A stretch of 38,778 nt of DNA, from positions 1 to 38,778 of the forward strand of contig JAIBAQ010000040.1 in assembly GCA_019695095.1 (NCBI GenBank). The letters run 5' to 3'. Position 1 is the stretch's first letter. Each line of letters starts with the position of its first letter. Of this stretch, positions 23,675-32,181 are shown piece by piece. The DNA comes from Candidatus Hydrogenedentota bacterium. Lineage in GTDB: Bacteria > Hydrogenedentota > Hydrogenedentia > Hydrogenedentales > SLHB01. The translations under genes were made by a program, and so were the position numbers. Below the pieces are notes generated by a model that saw nothing but the letters and a program-made list of their open reading frames with translations, had not been told where the DNA came from and did no database searches.

Positions 23675-25978
23675 ATGATTGGGCGAATTTTGGCGCGTCT
23701 TACTATGCTGGTTGCGCTGTGCGGGATTGCAGCGGTCTCGCAAGCGGCAACGATCACACTCTCCGGAACAGTTACCAATCAGGCTGACAGTTCTCCAATT
23801 GCCGACGTCACCGTTGGGGCGACGCGTGTGTCCGGCCTCGGAAGCGGCCAACCCGGCGACTCAATTCCCGTCGAGTCCACAGTCACCACCAACAGTTCCG
23901 GTGTATACACGTTTAGTATCAGCGACAGCACGCCCGGATTGGACCGCGTGCTCATATTCGTGTACTCGACGAATTGGATTGCCGAGTTGTACAACGGTGT
24001 CCAGCTTGCATCGCCTATACCTACTTACTCGGAAGTGAGCGCGCCCGGAGTTGTGGAAGTCGATTTCACCCACACAGTGACGGGGATCGACTTTGCACTG
24101 GAAGCAAGCAACAACTTCTCTACCCACATGATCCCCATGTCCGACGGGACGCTGCTCGCCACCGACGTGTACCGCCCAAGCGGCACCGGACCCTGGCCCA
24201 CAGTGCTGTACCGTACAACCTATAACAAGAATCAGGACAGCGTGAACGAGTGGCCACTCTGGAACGCGCGCGGATATGTCGTTGTTTCGCAGGATATCCG
24301 GGGCACATTCGCATCGGAAGACATCTTCCGCGCGTATCGAGACGACGGCTACGGAGACAACAAGGACGGCTATGAAACGGTTCAATGGATTCTTGCCCAA
24401 ACCTGGTGTAACGGCAAGATTGGCACAATCGGAGGATCGGCGCGCGGCATATCGCAAAACTTTCTCATGGCGAGCCTGCCTCCTGGAGTGATCTGCCAAC
24501 ATATCGGTGTGGCCGCTTCGGACTTGTATGATCAAGCCATGTTCGCGGGAGGTACGTTTCGCAAGGCTTTGGCTGAAGACTGGATGTCGGGCCGCGGTCC
24601 TGAGGCGCTTGCCTATCTCAACACGGTGGTGAAGGCTCATCCGTATCCCAACGATCCCTTCTGGGATGTGATGCGGCCGGAAACGAGGTACGATCAGGTT
24701 ACGTGGCCGACGGCCAATGTGGGAGGGTGGTACGACATATTTCTTAAAGGCACGATTCGCAATTTTCAACTCCTGCAAAACAATGGACAGCCGGGTTCCC
24801 AGGGACAGCATAAGCTCATCATCGGACCCTATGGTCACGGCAATCCCGAAAGCACGTTCGCTTGGCCCGCCAATTCCGCTTCTCCGGGGATGGACAGTCA
24901 CAACAGCTTCGAATGGCTGGATTACTGGATGAAAGGGATTGATACTGGCGTCGATGACGATCCCCCCGTCGCGTACTACGTGCTCGGCGACGTGACTCAG
25001 CCAAGCGGACCCGGCAATGTGTGGCGCTATGCAAATACGTGGCCGGTCCCCGCGACGACGGTCTCGTACTACCTGCATCAAGGGGGCGCACTGAACATGA
25101 CTCGCCCCACGGGCAGCGAAGCGACCGATGTGTATCAGTATGACCCAACGAACCCCGTGCCCACCCTGGGCGGGGCAAATCTCTCTATATCCAAAGGTCC
25201 GTACGATCAAGCTGCGCTCGAAGCGCGAGATGACGTCGTCTCGTTCACAACACCCGTGCTTCAAAACTACGTGGAAATCACGGGACAGGTGACCGTCGTC
25301 CTGTACGCATCCAGTTCCGCGCTCGACACCGACTTCACGGCGAAGCTCTGCGACGTTTATCCGGATGGACGTTCGATGATCGTGTGTGACGGTATCGTTC
25401 GCGCGCGCCACCGCAACACGCTGAACGCCGATGAACTGCTCACGCCCGGCACGCCCTACGAGTTCACCATCGACTTGTGGGAAACCTGTATCGCGTTCAA
25501 TGCGGGTCACCGGATTCGCGTCGACATATCGAGCAGCAACTACCCGCGATTTGGTGTCAATACGAACACGGGCGAACCGTTCAATCAAGAAACGCACACA
25601 GTCGTGGCCACGAATACTATCTATCACGATGCGACGCGGCCGTCGCGGCTCATCGTCCGCATGACGGGCCCCGATACGAACAACAACGGCGTTCCCGATT
25701 CGGCGGACGCCGACGGCGACGGTATGCTTGACGAGTTTGAGTGGACAATCATTAACTTCAGCCAGGTGGACGCGATACAGGCCATCGAAGATGTCGCGCC
25801 CAACGACGATTTCGACAACGACGGCTACTCCAACGCGGTGGAGTTCGGCAACAACACCGACCCAACGCTGGATTTGGGCGCGCTTCCTTTGAAGCCGTTT
25901 GTGCTTGTACCGTTTCTTGCGGCATTCTTTGCAGTGGCGATTATCGCGCTGACTAAACGGGCCCGAAGATACGCATAG
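23675..25978 (+). CDS. Surface-anchored CocE/NonD-type S15 hydrolase
   Basis: A 767-residue protein with a Sec signal peptide (1-24). A carboxypeptidase-regulatory-like beta-sandwich (about 28-140) is followed by an alpha/beta-hydrolase of the CocE/X-prolyl dipeptidyl-peptidase S15 family (about 150-420). The nucleophile is S255 in GGSARG, with D354 in GGWYD and H388 in YGHG completing the likely triad. Residues about 440-660 form the PepX_C jelly roll. Next are calcium-binding Asp-rich repeats (DTNNNG, DADGDG, DFDNDG, about 670-730), a hydrophobic helix (about 736-758) and the basic tail KRARRYA. That ending looks like a C-terminal membrane or sorting anchor, so the enzyme should be displayed outside. 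Such hydrolases cleave esters or amides; the substrate here is unknown. The sulfatase gene follows 31 bp downstream. Confidence 0.93.
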   Translation: MIGRILARLTMLVALCGIAAVSQAATITLSGTVTNQADSSPIADVTVGATRVSGLGSGQPGDSIPVESTVTTNSSGVYTFSISDSTPGLDRVLIFVYSTNWIAELYNGVQLASPIPTYSEVSAPGVVEVDFTHTVTGIDFALEASNNFSTHMIPMSDGTLLATDVYRPSGTGPWPTVLYRTTYNKNQDSVNEWPLWNARGYVVVSQDIRGTFASEDIFRAYRDDGYGDNKDGYETVQWILAQTWCNGKIGTIGGSARGISQNFLMASLPPGVICQHIGVAASDLYDQAMFAGGTFRKALAEDWMSGRGPEALAYLNTVVKAHPYPNDPFWDVMRPETRYDQVTWPTANVGGWYDIFLKGTIRNFQLLQNNGQPGSQGQHKLIIGPYGHGNPESTFAWPANSASPGMDSHNSFEWLDYWMKGIDTGVDDDPPVAYYVLGDVTQPSGPGNVWRYANTWPVPATTVSYYLHQGGALNMTRPTGSEATDVYQYDPTNPVPTLGGANLSISKGPYDQAALEARDDVVSFTTPVLQNYVEITGQVTVVLYASSSALDTDFTAKLCDVYPDGRSMIVCDGIVRARHRNTLNADELLTPGTPYEFTIDLWETCIAFNAGHRIRVDISSSNYPRFGVNTNTGEPFNQETHTVVATNTIYHDATRPSRLIVRMTGPDTNNNGVPDSADADGDGMLDEFEWTIINFSQVDAIQAIEDVAPNDDFDNDGYSNAVEFGNNTDPTLDLGALPLKPFVLVPFLAAFFAVAIIALTKRARRYA

Positions 25979-26009
25979 ACGTCCGGGCCTCGCGGGAGGA
26001 TCTGAGGCA

Positions 26010-27716
26010 TTGCAGAGCTTAAGCCGAAGAGATTTCCTCAAAAGTACTGCGCTATCCGCTGTAGTCGCGGGAGGGTTGGCGCATGCGCAAGAGGCGCCCC
26101 GCCGTAAGCCTAATGTCCTCCTGATACTCACTGATGACCAAGGTTATGGGGACTTGGGATGCCTGGGAAATCCGCACCTCAAGACTCCCAATATCGATGC
26201 CTTATACGCACAAAGCACGCGATTGACGCAATACCACAATTGCCCGGTGTGCGCTCCCACTCGAGCGAGCCTCATGACCGGCCGCTACAACTACCGCACC
26301 TGCGCCATCGACACGTATCGGGGCCGTGCCATGATGCATCCCGATGAGGTGACGCTCGCCGAAATGCTGGTTGGCGCGGGCTATCGCACGGGCATTTTTG
26401 GAAAATGGCACCTCGGCGATTGTTTCCCCATGCGCGCCATGGACAAAGGGTTTCAAGAATCGCTGGTGATTCGCGGCGGTGGGCTTATGCAGCCATCCGA
26501 CCCGCCGGGGAGCGGAGGTTACTTCAACCCAATACTTTCTAACAATGGTTCCCTTGAGCCTCACAGCGGTTACTGCACTGATATATTCGCCGATGCGGCC
26601 ATACGCTTCATCGAGTCCCATGCCAACGAGCCGTTCTTCTGCTACTTCCCCACAAATGCGCCCCATACGCCGCTGTTGGTGGATGACAAATACGTCGCAC
26701 CCTATACGGCTATGGGGCTACCCGAATCCATAGCCAAGATGTACGGCATGATCGCGAATCTGGACGAGAATGTGGGCCGTCTATTGCAGACGCTGGACCG
26801 TCTTCAAATTGCCGACAACACGATTGTTGTTTTCATGACCGACAACGGCGCTCAGACCGGCGGAGAGAAGGATCGTTTCAATGCGCATATGCGAGGCGCC
26901 AAAGGCACAGTCTACCAAGGGGGAATCCGGGTGCCTTGCTTCATCCGCTATCCCAAAGAGCTCACGGCGGGCCGCGACATCGATCGCGTCGCGGCGCATA
27001 TCGATATCGCTCCAACGCTCCTCGATGCCTGTGACGTCCATTCTCCCAACACGGTGAAGTTTGATGGCAAGAGTTTGTGGGCGTTGTTGACAGGTTCTTC
27101 AACCGAATCCGGCTGGCAGGACCGCACTCTGTTCTTTCAATGGCATCGCGGGGACGTGCCCGAACCCTACAACAACTGTGCCGTGCGCACTCAACAATAC
27201 AAACTCGTGAACGGTGTCGAACTATACGACCTGAGTGCAGACCCTGGCGAAGAGCGCGATATTGCTTCCGAGCACAACGAACAAGTCGCCCAGATGCGGC
27301 GGGATTACGAGGCGTGGTTGCAGGATGTCTCGAGCACACGCGGATACGCGCCGCCACGAATTGTCGTGGGCGACCCTCACGCGAACCCCGTCTACCTGAC
27401 GCTCCAAGACCAACGGTCGGGTGAAGCCCCCGCCGGTCCAAACGGCGGGTTCTGGAGTATTGAGGTAACAGTCAAGGGGAACTATGCCGCTAAGTTGGTG
27501 TTTTCAGGCGAAGATGTGAGGGACCCGCCGGAGCCGTGGGAGGCCCACCTTGTGATTGGCGGCGTACACGTTCGGCAGCCACTACGCGATTCGAAAACCG
27601 ACTGTGAATTCCGGCCCATATCCCTTCCTTCTGGGCCGGCGAGTCTCCGAGCCTGGATTGAGTCAAAGGGGATTCCCCGTACCGCCCGTTACGTGGACCT
27701 AAGCCTGATTTCGTAG
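26010..27716 (+). CDS. Tat-exported sulfatase (formylglycine type)
   Basis: A 568-residue type I sulfatase (alkaline phosphatase superfamily). The Tat motif SRRDFLK (5-11) precedes a hydrophobic stretch. The metal ligands D42/D43 are in TDDQGYGD. The catalytic motif is C81-A-P-T-R85, with Thr in place of the usual Ser, followed by ASLMTGR; GKWHLG (131-136) and MTDNG complete the site. Activity requires conversion of C81 to formylglycine by a maturase not present in this window. Residues about 445-568 form a C-terminal extension after the normal end (YDLSADPGEE). The start is TTG 26010, with GAGGA 9 nt upstream; it is needed to retain the Tat motif. It likely removes sulfate from a glycan and is cotranscribed with the preceding hydrolase. 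Confidence 0.94.
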   Translation: MQSLSRRDFLKSTALSAVVAGGLAHAQEAPRRKPNVLLILTDDQGYGDLGCLGNPHLKTPNIDALYAQSTRLTQYHNCPVCAPTRASLMTGRYNYRTCAIDTYRGRAMMHPDEVTLAEMLVGAGYRTGIFGKWHLGDCFPMRAMDKGFQESLVIRGGGLMQPSDPPGSGGYFNPILSNNGSLEPHSGYCTDIFADAAIRFIESHANEPFFCYFPTNAPHTPLLVDDKYVAPYTAMGLPESIAKMYGMIANLDENVGRLLQTLDRLQIADNTIVVFMTDNGAQTGGEKDRFNAHMRGAKGTVYQGGIRVPCFIRYPKELTAGRDIDRVAAHIDIAPTLLDACDVHSPNTVKFDGKSLWALLTGSSTESGWQDRTLFFQWHRGDVPEPYNNCAVRTQQYKLVNGVELYDLSADPGEERDIASEHNEQVAQMRRDYEAWLQDVSSTRGYAPPRIVVGDPHANPVYLTLQDQRSGEAPAGPNGGFWSIEVTVKGNYAAKLVFSGEDVRDPPEPWEAHLVIGGVHVRQPLRDSKTDCEFRPISLPSGPASLRAWIESKGIPRTARYVDLSLIS

Positions 27717-27959
27717 AAGCCGGCGGGTGTGTGACCCTCAGAAGCGGAGTGGCCAGTCACCTGCACTAGGAATACTTGGGCGCGATGCAGGGTTTCCGTG
27801 GTTGTGGTGGGAAAGGTCCATAATCGGATACGAAACTTGCTTCTCTGTCCCCGATTTGAGTACCATCAAGCACCTTCACTGGGGGGCACGCCGTAGAGAA
27901 GCCTTTCCGGCAATCTTCCGTGGATTTTAGTAAAACGTAAACCAAACGAGGAGCGTACT

Positions 27960-30401
27960 ATGTTTAATGACTTATGCCGACCTCCGGCAAGGTCGTCCGT
28001 CTGGAAGGTCTTGCTGGGAATCTTGGCGCTCATGGCAGTACTGCCTACGCAAATGGCAGCGGCGAGTGAGGCCGATCTCGTGATGCCTGACCTGGCCAGC
28101 GTGACTTTCATGGGATTCATCAACGGGCACATGCTGCTCCTTCTTGGGCTGCTTATTTGCATCGGTGGTGTGGCATTCGGCTTGATGCAGTTTTTCAAGA
28201 TCCGTAATTTGCAGGTTCACAAGTCGATGTTGGAGATCTCCGAGCTCATCTATGAGACCTGCAAGACCTACTTGTTCACCCAGGGCAAATTCTTGGCACT
28301 GCTCTGGCTGTTCATTGCGGCGATTATCGTCGTCTATTTCGGATTCCTGCAGCACTTTGCGCCCGAGAAGGTCGTGACCATCGTGGTCTTCAGCGTCATC
28401 GGTATTTTGGGAAGCTATGGCGTGGCATGGTTCGGTATCCGAATCAACACCTTCGCCAACTCACGCACCGCGTTCGCCAGTTTGAAGGGCAAGCCCTTCC
28501 CGACGATGGCGATTCCCCTTCAGGCCGGTATGAGCATCGGAATGCTCCTGATCTCGGTCGAGTTGGTGATCATGCTGTGCATCCTGCTGTTCATCCCCTC
28601 GGATTGGGCTGGCCCCTGCTTTATCGGGTTTGCTATTGGCGAATCGCTGGGCGCCGCCGCGCTGCGTATCGCGGGCGGTATCTTCACAAAAATCGCCGAC
28701 ATCGGTTCGGACCTCATGAAGATCGTCTTCAAGATTAAGGAAGACGATGCTCGTAACCCCGGCGTAATCGCGGACTGCACCGGCGACAACGCGGGCGACT
28801 CGGTCGGCCCGACGGCTGACGGTTTCGAGACCTACGGCGTAACGGGCGTGGCGTTGATTACTTTCATTCTGCTCGCCGTACCGGATCTGACCACGCAGGT
28901 CCAACTTCTGGTGTGGATCTTCGTGATGCGTATCGGCATGATCGTCACCAGTGCGGTTTCTTATTACATCAACGACATGTGGGCCAAGGGTAAGTACGGC
29001 AACGCCGACAAGTTCAACTTCGAGATTCCGCTGACTACGCTCGTCTGGCTTACCTCGGTAGTCTCCATTGTGATGACGTACGTGTTGTCCTTCCTGCTCA
29101 TCAAGAGTGTCGGCGACGGTTCGCTGTGGTGGAAGCTGGCAACCATTATCACGTGCGGCACGATTGCCGGCGCAATCATCCCTGAACTGGTGAAGGTTTT
29201 TACATCCACAAACAGCCGTCACGTGCGTGAAATCGTCGCGGCGTCCCGCGAAGGCGGCGCGAGCTTGAATATCATCAGCGGTTTTGTGGCCGGTAACTTC
29301 AGCGCATACTGGATGGGCCTTGCCATCATTTCGCTGATGGGACTTGCTTTCGGCGTGAGCACGACCGGCCTTGCCGGAATCATGTCGGCGCCTGCCATCT
29401 TCGCATTCGGTCTTGTGGCCTTCGGTTTCCTGGGCATGGGCCCTGTCACCATCGCGGTCGACTCGTATGGTCCCGTTACGGACAACGCCCAGTCGGTGTT
29501 CGAACTCTCGACCATTGAGACGATTCCCAATATCCAGGAAGACATCAAGAAGAACTTCGGTTTCGATGTGAAATTCGAATTGGGCAAAGAGTTCCTCGAA
29601 GAAAACGACGGTGCGGGCAACACCTTCAAAGCGACGGCGAAGCCTGTTTTGATAGGTACGGCCGTTGTGGGCGCGACCACGCTTATCTTCTCGATCATCG
29701 AAATGCTCAACAAGGAATTCACGGCGGCAGTTGTGGCGCAGGGTCTGTCCATTCTGAACCCGGTGTTCCTGCTGGGCCTTATCACGGGCGGCGCGGTCAT
29801 CTACTGGTTCTCCGGCGCGGCCACTCAGGCTGTTGCCACCGGCGCGTACAAGGCTGTTGAGTTCATCAAGAAGAACATCAAGCTCGAAGGCGGCGGTGAG
29901 AAAGCCTCGGTCGAGGATTCCAAGAAGGTCGTGGCCATCTGCACACAGTACGCGCAGATGGGCATGTTCAACATCTTCCTGGGCGTGTTCTTCTCCACGC
30001 TCAGCTTCGCGTGTCTGAACCACTACTTCTTCATCGGCTACCTGATCTCCATCGCGATCTTCGGGCTGTACCAGGCCATCTTCATGGCCAACGCCGGCGG
30101 CGCATGGGACAACGCCAAGAAGCTGGTGGAGACAGAGCTGAAGGCGAAGGGTACGGAACTCCACGACGCGACGGTCGTCGGCGACACGGTCGGCGATCCG
30201 TTCAAGGATACGTCCTCGGTGGCCATGAACCCCGTCATCAAGTTCACGACCTTGTTTGGCTTGCTGGCCGTAGAATTGGCCATTGAGCTGACTAACACGC
30301 AACGAATCACTGCGGCGGTAGTCTTCTTCCTCTTGTCGCTCGTCTTTGTCTATCGCTCCTTCTACAGCATGCGCATCCCGCACATGGAAAAGGGCAAATA
30401 A
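27960..30401 (+). CDS. hppA: Membrane-bound ion-translocating pyrophosphatase
   Basis: An 813-residue polytopic membrane protein (about 16 helices) that hydrolyses pyrophosphate and pumps H+ or Na+. The substrate motifs are present: GGIFTKIADIGSDL (239-252), EDDARNP (261-267), DCTGDNAGD (272-280) and, near the C-terminus, NAGGAWDNAKK and GDTVGDPFKDT. The GNTFKA motif (553-558) has Lys at the fifth position (K557), the signature of potassium-independent enzymes. It departs from common forms: GPTADGFETYG replaces GMAADLFESY, the helix after IGSDL reads MKIVFKIK, and about 20 extra residues precede GNTFKA. An N-terminal signal-like helix (12-34) is also unusual. ATG 27960 has GAGGAG 7 nt upstream. 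It is monocistronic and ends in a strong terminator. The 243-bp upstream gap has a CATAAT at 27819-27824 but no good -35. Confidence 0.97.
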   Translation: MFNDLCRPPARSSVWKVLLGILALMAVLPTQMAAASEADLVMPDLASVTFMGFINGHMLLLLGLLICIGGVAFGLMQFFKIRNLQVHKSMLEISELIYETCKTYLFTQGKFLALLWLFIAAIIVVYFGFLQHFAPEKVVTIVVFSVIGILGSYGVAWFGIRINTFANSRTAFASLKGKPFPTMAIPLQAGMSIGMLLISVELVIMLCILLFIPSDWAGPCFIGFAIGESLGAAALRIAGGIFTKIADIGSDLMKIVFKIKEDDARNPGVIADCTGDNAGDSVGPTADGFETYGVTGVALITFILLAVPDLTTQVQLLVWIFVMRIGMIVTSAVSYYINDMWAKGKYGNADKFNFEIPLTTLVWLTSVVSIVMTYVLSFLLIKSVGDGSLWWKLATIITCGTIAGAIIPELVKVFTSTNSRHVREIVAASREGGASLNIISGFVAGNFSAYWMGLAIISLMGLAFGVSTTGLAGIMSAPAIFAFGLVAFGFLGMGPVTIAVDSYGPVTDNAQSVFELSTIETIPNIQEDIKKNFGFDVKFELGKEFLEENDGAGNTFKATAKPVLIGTAVVGATTLIFSIIEMLNKEFTAAVVAQGLSILNPVFLLGLITGGAVIYWFSGAATQAVATGAYKAVEFIKKNIKLEGGGEKASVEDSKKVVAICTQYAQMGMFNIFLGVFFSTLSFACLNHYFFIGYLISIAIFGLYQAIFMANAGGAWDNAKKLVETELKAKGTELHDATVVGDTVGDPFKDTSSVAMNPVIKFTTLFGLLAVELAIELTNTQRITAAVVFFLLSLVFVYRSFYSMRIPHMEKGK

Positions 30402-30418
30402 GCGATTGGCGTTTATCG

Positions 30419-30460
30419 AACCGGGGCTCCGCCAATGGTGGAGCCCCGGTTCTTTCGTCT
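30419..30460 (+). terminator. Terminator of the pyrophosphatase gene
   Basis: A perfect 12-bp GC-rich stem (30419-30430 with 30440-30451), which can extend inward to 15 bp with a 3-nt loop, is followed by the T-rich CTTTCGTCT. It lies 17 bp after the pyrophosphatase stop codon. Confidence 0.85.
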
Positions 30461-30504
30461 AAAAAGAATCAAGACGGATCCGCTGAGTTCAACGGATCCG
30501 TCTT
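30461..30504 (-). terminator. Terminator of the purple-acid-phosphatase-like gene
   Basis: AAGACGGATCCG (30471-30482) and its perfect complement (30493-30504) form a 12-bp stem. Read on the minus strand it is followed by GATTCTTTTT (30470-30461), a typical rho-independent tail. It lies 17 bp after the stop codon of the gene at 30522-31940. It is back to back with the terminator of the opposing gene. Confidence 0.88.
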
Positions 30505-30521
30505 GTCTGTCTTAATCTGGC

Positions 30522-31940
30522 CTACGTCGTCGAGTACGTCGACATCCCGGACGCGTCTTTGGTGAGTTGGAAACCGTCAAGCCGCTGTCCGTCAATACCA
30601 AAGGTGTCCATAGCCAGGCGATCGCTGCTTACCTCCACAACCTGATAGAGCTGCATGTGACCTGCGGTTTTCGCCATCAAGTCCCCGAATTTGGGGCCGA
30701 CCTCATATTGCTTCGGGCCGGACACAGACACGACATAGACAGTGCCGGGATCGGACGCTCCCACAATCTTGTCGCCCGCCACCTTGTGCGTGCGTCCGTA
30801 GGCGTGGTCATGTCCCTGAAGGACGAGATCAACCCGGTACTTGTCATAGAGCGGACGCAACAGGCCGCGCAGATACTCATTGTCGCGGCCCTCGCTAACC
30901 GAGTAAATGGGGTGATGGTGCGTCACGATGGTCCAACGGTTGGGGTTCTCGGCCAGCAGTTTCTCGAACCATCTCAGTTGGGCTTTCTGCACTTCCTGCG
31001 GAGCATCGTCCTCGAAAGCGTTTGTATTGAGCGAAATGAAGCGAACCCCCTGATAGTCCACGAAATAGGCTTCTTGCTTAAGTCCTGGTGTGTTTTCGGG
31101 TCCGTTCTCCGGCAACTTGAAATGCGCGTGATACGCGGGATGCGCACCATAAGGGTAGGTCATCGGCGTCTTGGTCTTCGTGTCATGGTTGCCGGGAGTG
31201 GGCAAACACGGCATCGTCTGGGAGAGTACCGACGTCGCGTACGCGAATTCGCTCCATAGGTTGTCGTCCCATCCATCGGTGACCAAGTCGCCCGCAAACA
31301 AGGCCAGCGCCGCATCCGGCGCATGTTGATAAGCCTTCCGCATTGCGCGTGTGCACATGGAGCGAATGTCATTCTGAACGTCGCCCAGGTAGAGGAACTT
31401 GAACGGAGCGGCGGACGCTTCCGCCGTGCGGAAGACATTCCACTCGCTCCATGAAGTCCCATCGCCAACGCGATAGCAGTACTGGGTGGCGGGATTGAGG
31501 CCTTTGATCGAGTGTGCATAGGAATAGACCAGCTCGCCGGTCGCAGTGGTTAGCGGCGCCTGCGGCGACGCGGGAAATGCAATCGCATCTTTATCCGTGA
31601 GGGGCGCCGCAGTCAGCGGGGCGATTTGAACCTGTGGTTTCTCGATTTGCCCTTGTGCGCGCCAGACTACGCTCACGCAATGGGCCGGGTCTTCAGAGAT
31701 GGACAGCATGACCCGTTGCGGAGGTGCGCTCGCTACGGCAGGGGCGGCTTGAGCATCCGCGGCATACGTGCGGAAGGGCACGAATAGACCTGCGCCGAGG
31801 GCTGCCGCCGACAACAGAAAACCACGCCGCGAGGGGGTAAGTTCTGCATCGGTCTTTCTGTACGACGGGTGGACTTGCTGAGGCAACAGGGCGGCGCTTG
31901 GTTTAGAATCTTCGATGAGGAGAGAGTGGGTTCGGTGCAT
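30522..31940 (-). CDS. Tat-exported purple acid phosphatase-like metallophosphoesterase
   Basis: A 472-residue calcineurin-like phosphoesterase with an N-terminal fibronectin-type-III-like domain (about 75-172), the purple acid phosphatase arrangement. Metal ligands: D187 in LGDVQND, D218 in AGDLVTDGWDD, N251/H252 in PGNHD, then THHHP and GHDHAY. The twin-arginine motif SRRGF starts at residue 37 and precedes a hydrophobic helix, so export is by Tat, with an unusually long n-region of about 36 residues. ATG 31940 has AGGAAGGA 10 nt upstream and no better internal start exists. It converges with the pyrophosphatase gene and is divergent from the rhamnosidase gene. It probably releases phosphate from organic esters outside the cytoplasm; substrate unknown. 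Confidence 0.93.
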   Translation of the reverse strand: MHRTHSLLIEDSKPSAALLPQQVHPSYRKTDAELTPSRRGFLLSAAALGAGLFVPFRTYAADAQAAPAVASAPPQRVMLSISEDPAHCVSVVWRAQGQIEKPQVQIAPLTAAPLTDKDAIAFPASPQAPLTTATGELVYSYAHSIKGLNPATQYCYRVGDGTSWSEWNVFRTAEASAAPFKFLYLGDVQNDIRSMCTRAMRKAYQHAPDAALALFAGDLVTDGWDDNLWSEFAYATSVLSQTMPCLPTPGNHDTKTKTPMTYPYGAHPAYHAHFKLPENGPENTPGLKQEAYFVDYQGVRFISLNTNAFEDDAPQEVQKAQLRWFEKLLAENPNRWTIVTHHHPIYSVSEGRDNEYLRGLLRPLYDKYRVDLVLQGHDHAYGRTHKVAGDKIVGASDPGTVYVVSVSGPKQYEVGPKFGDLMAKTAGHMQLYQVVEVSSDRLAMDTFGIDGQRLDGFQLTKDASGMSTYSTT

Positions 31941-32181
31941 AAGTCAAGATCCTTCCTCGTATCAAGTTTCATCGTGTGTTTTTGAGAGACTCGGCAAAGC
32001 CAACTCGCGCACACGGGTAGGTGAGCATCCTTCCGGCGGCTGCCAGAGCGATTTTGGCATCATAGCGTCTGTGTATGGCAAGTTCCAGACTGACATTGAC
32101 AGATTCCGACATCTTTGCTTTCCCCTGTAGGTCTTCATCCTGTATGCTGGTGCTTCATGCGCGAAGAGGGAGGTAAAGCTC

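Noticed and set aside
23861-26131. A 756-codon minus-strand open frame
   Set aside because: It is antisense to the CocE-type hydrolase and the start of the sulfatase. The Arg/His/Val-rich translation is typical of a shadow frame and has no recognisable domain.
28461-30383. A 640-codon minus-strand open frame
   Set aside because: It is antisense to the highly conserved pyrophosphatase, and its charged, low-complexity translation has no domain signature.
31980-32065. Possible riboswitch before the rhamnosidase or phosphatase gene
   Set aside because: Short blocks such as GGCAAAGCC resemble pieces of known classes, but no full conserved core of a c-di-GMP, cobalamin or glycine riboswitch could be assembled.
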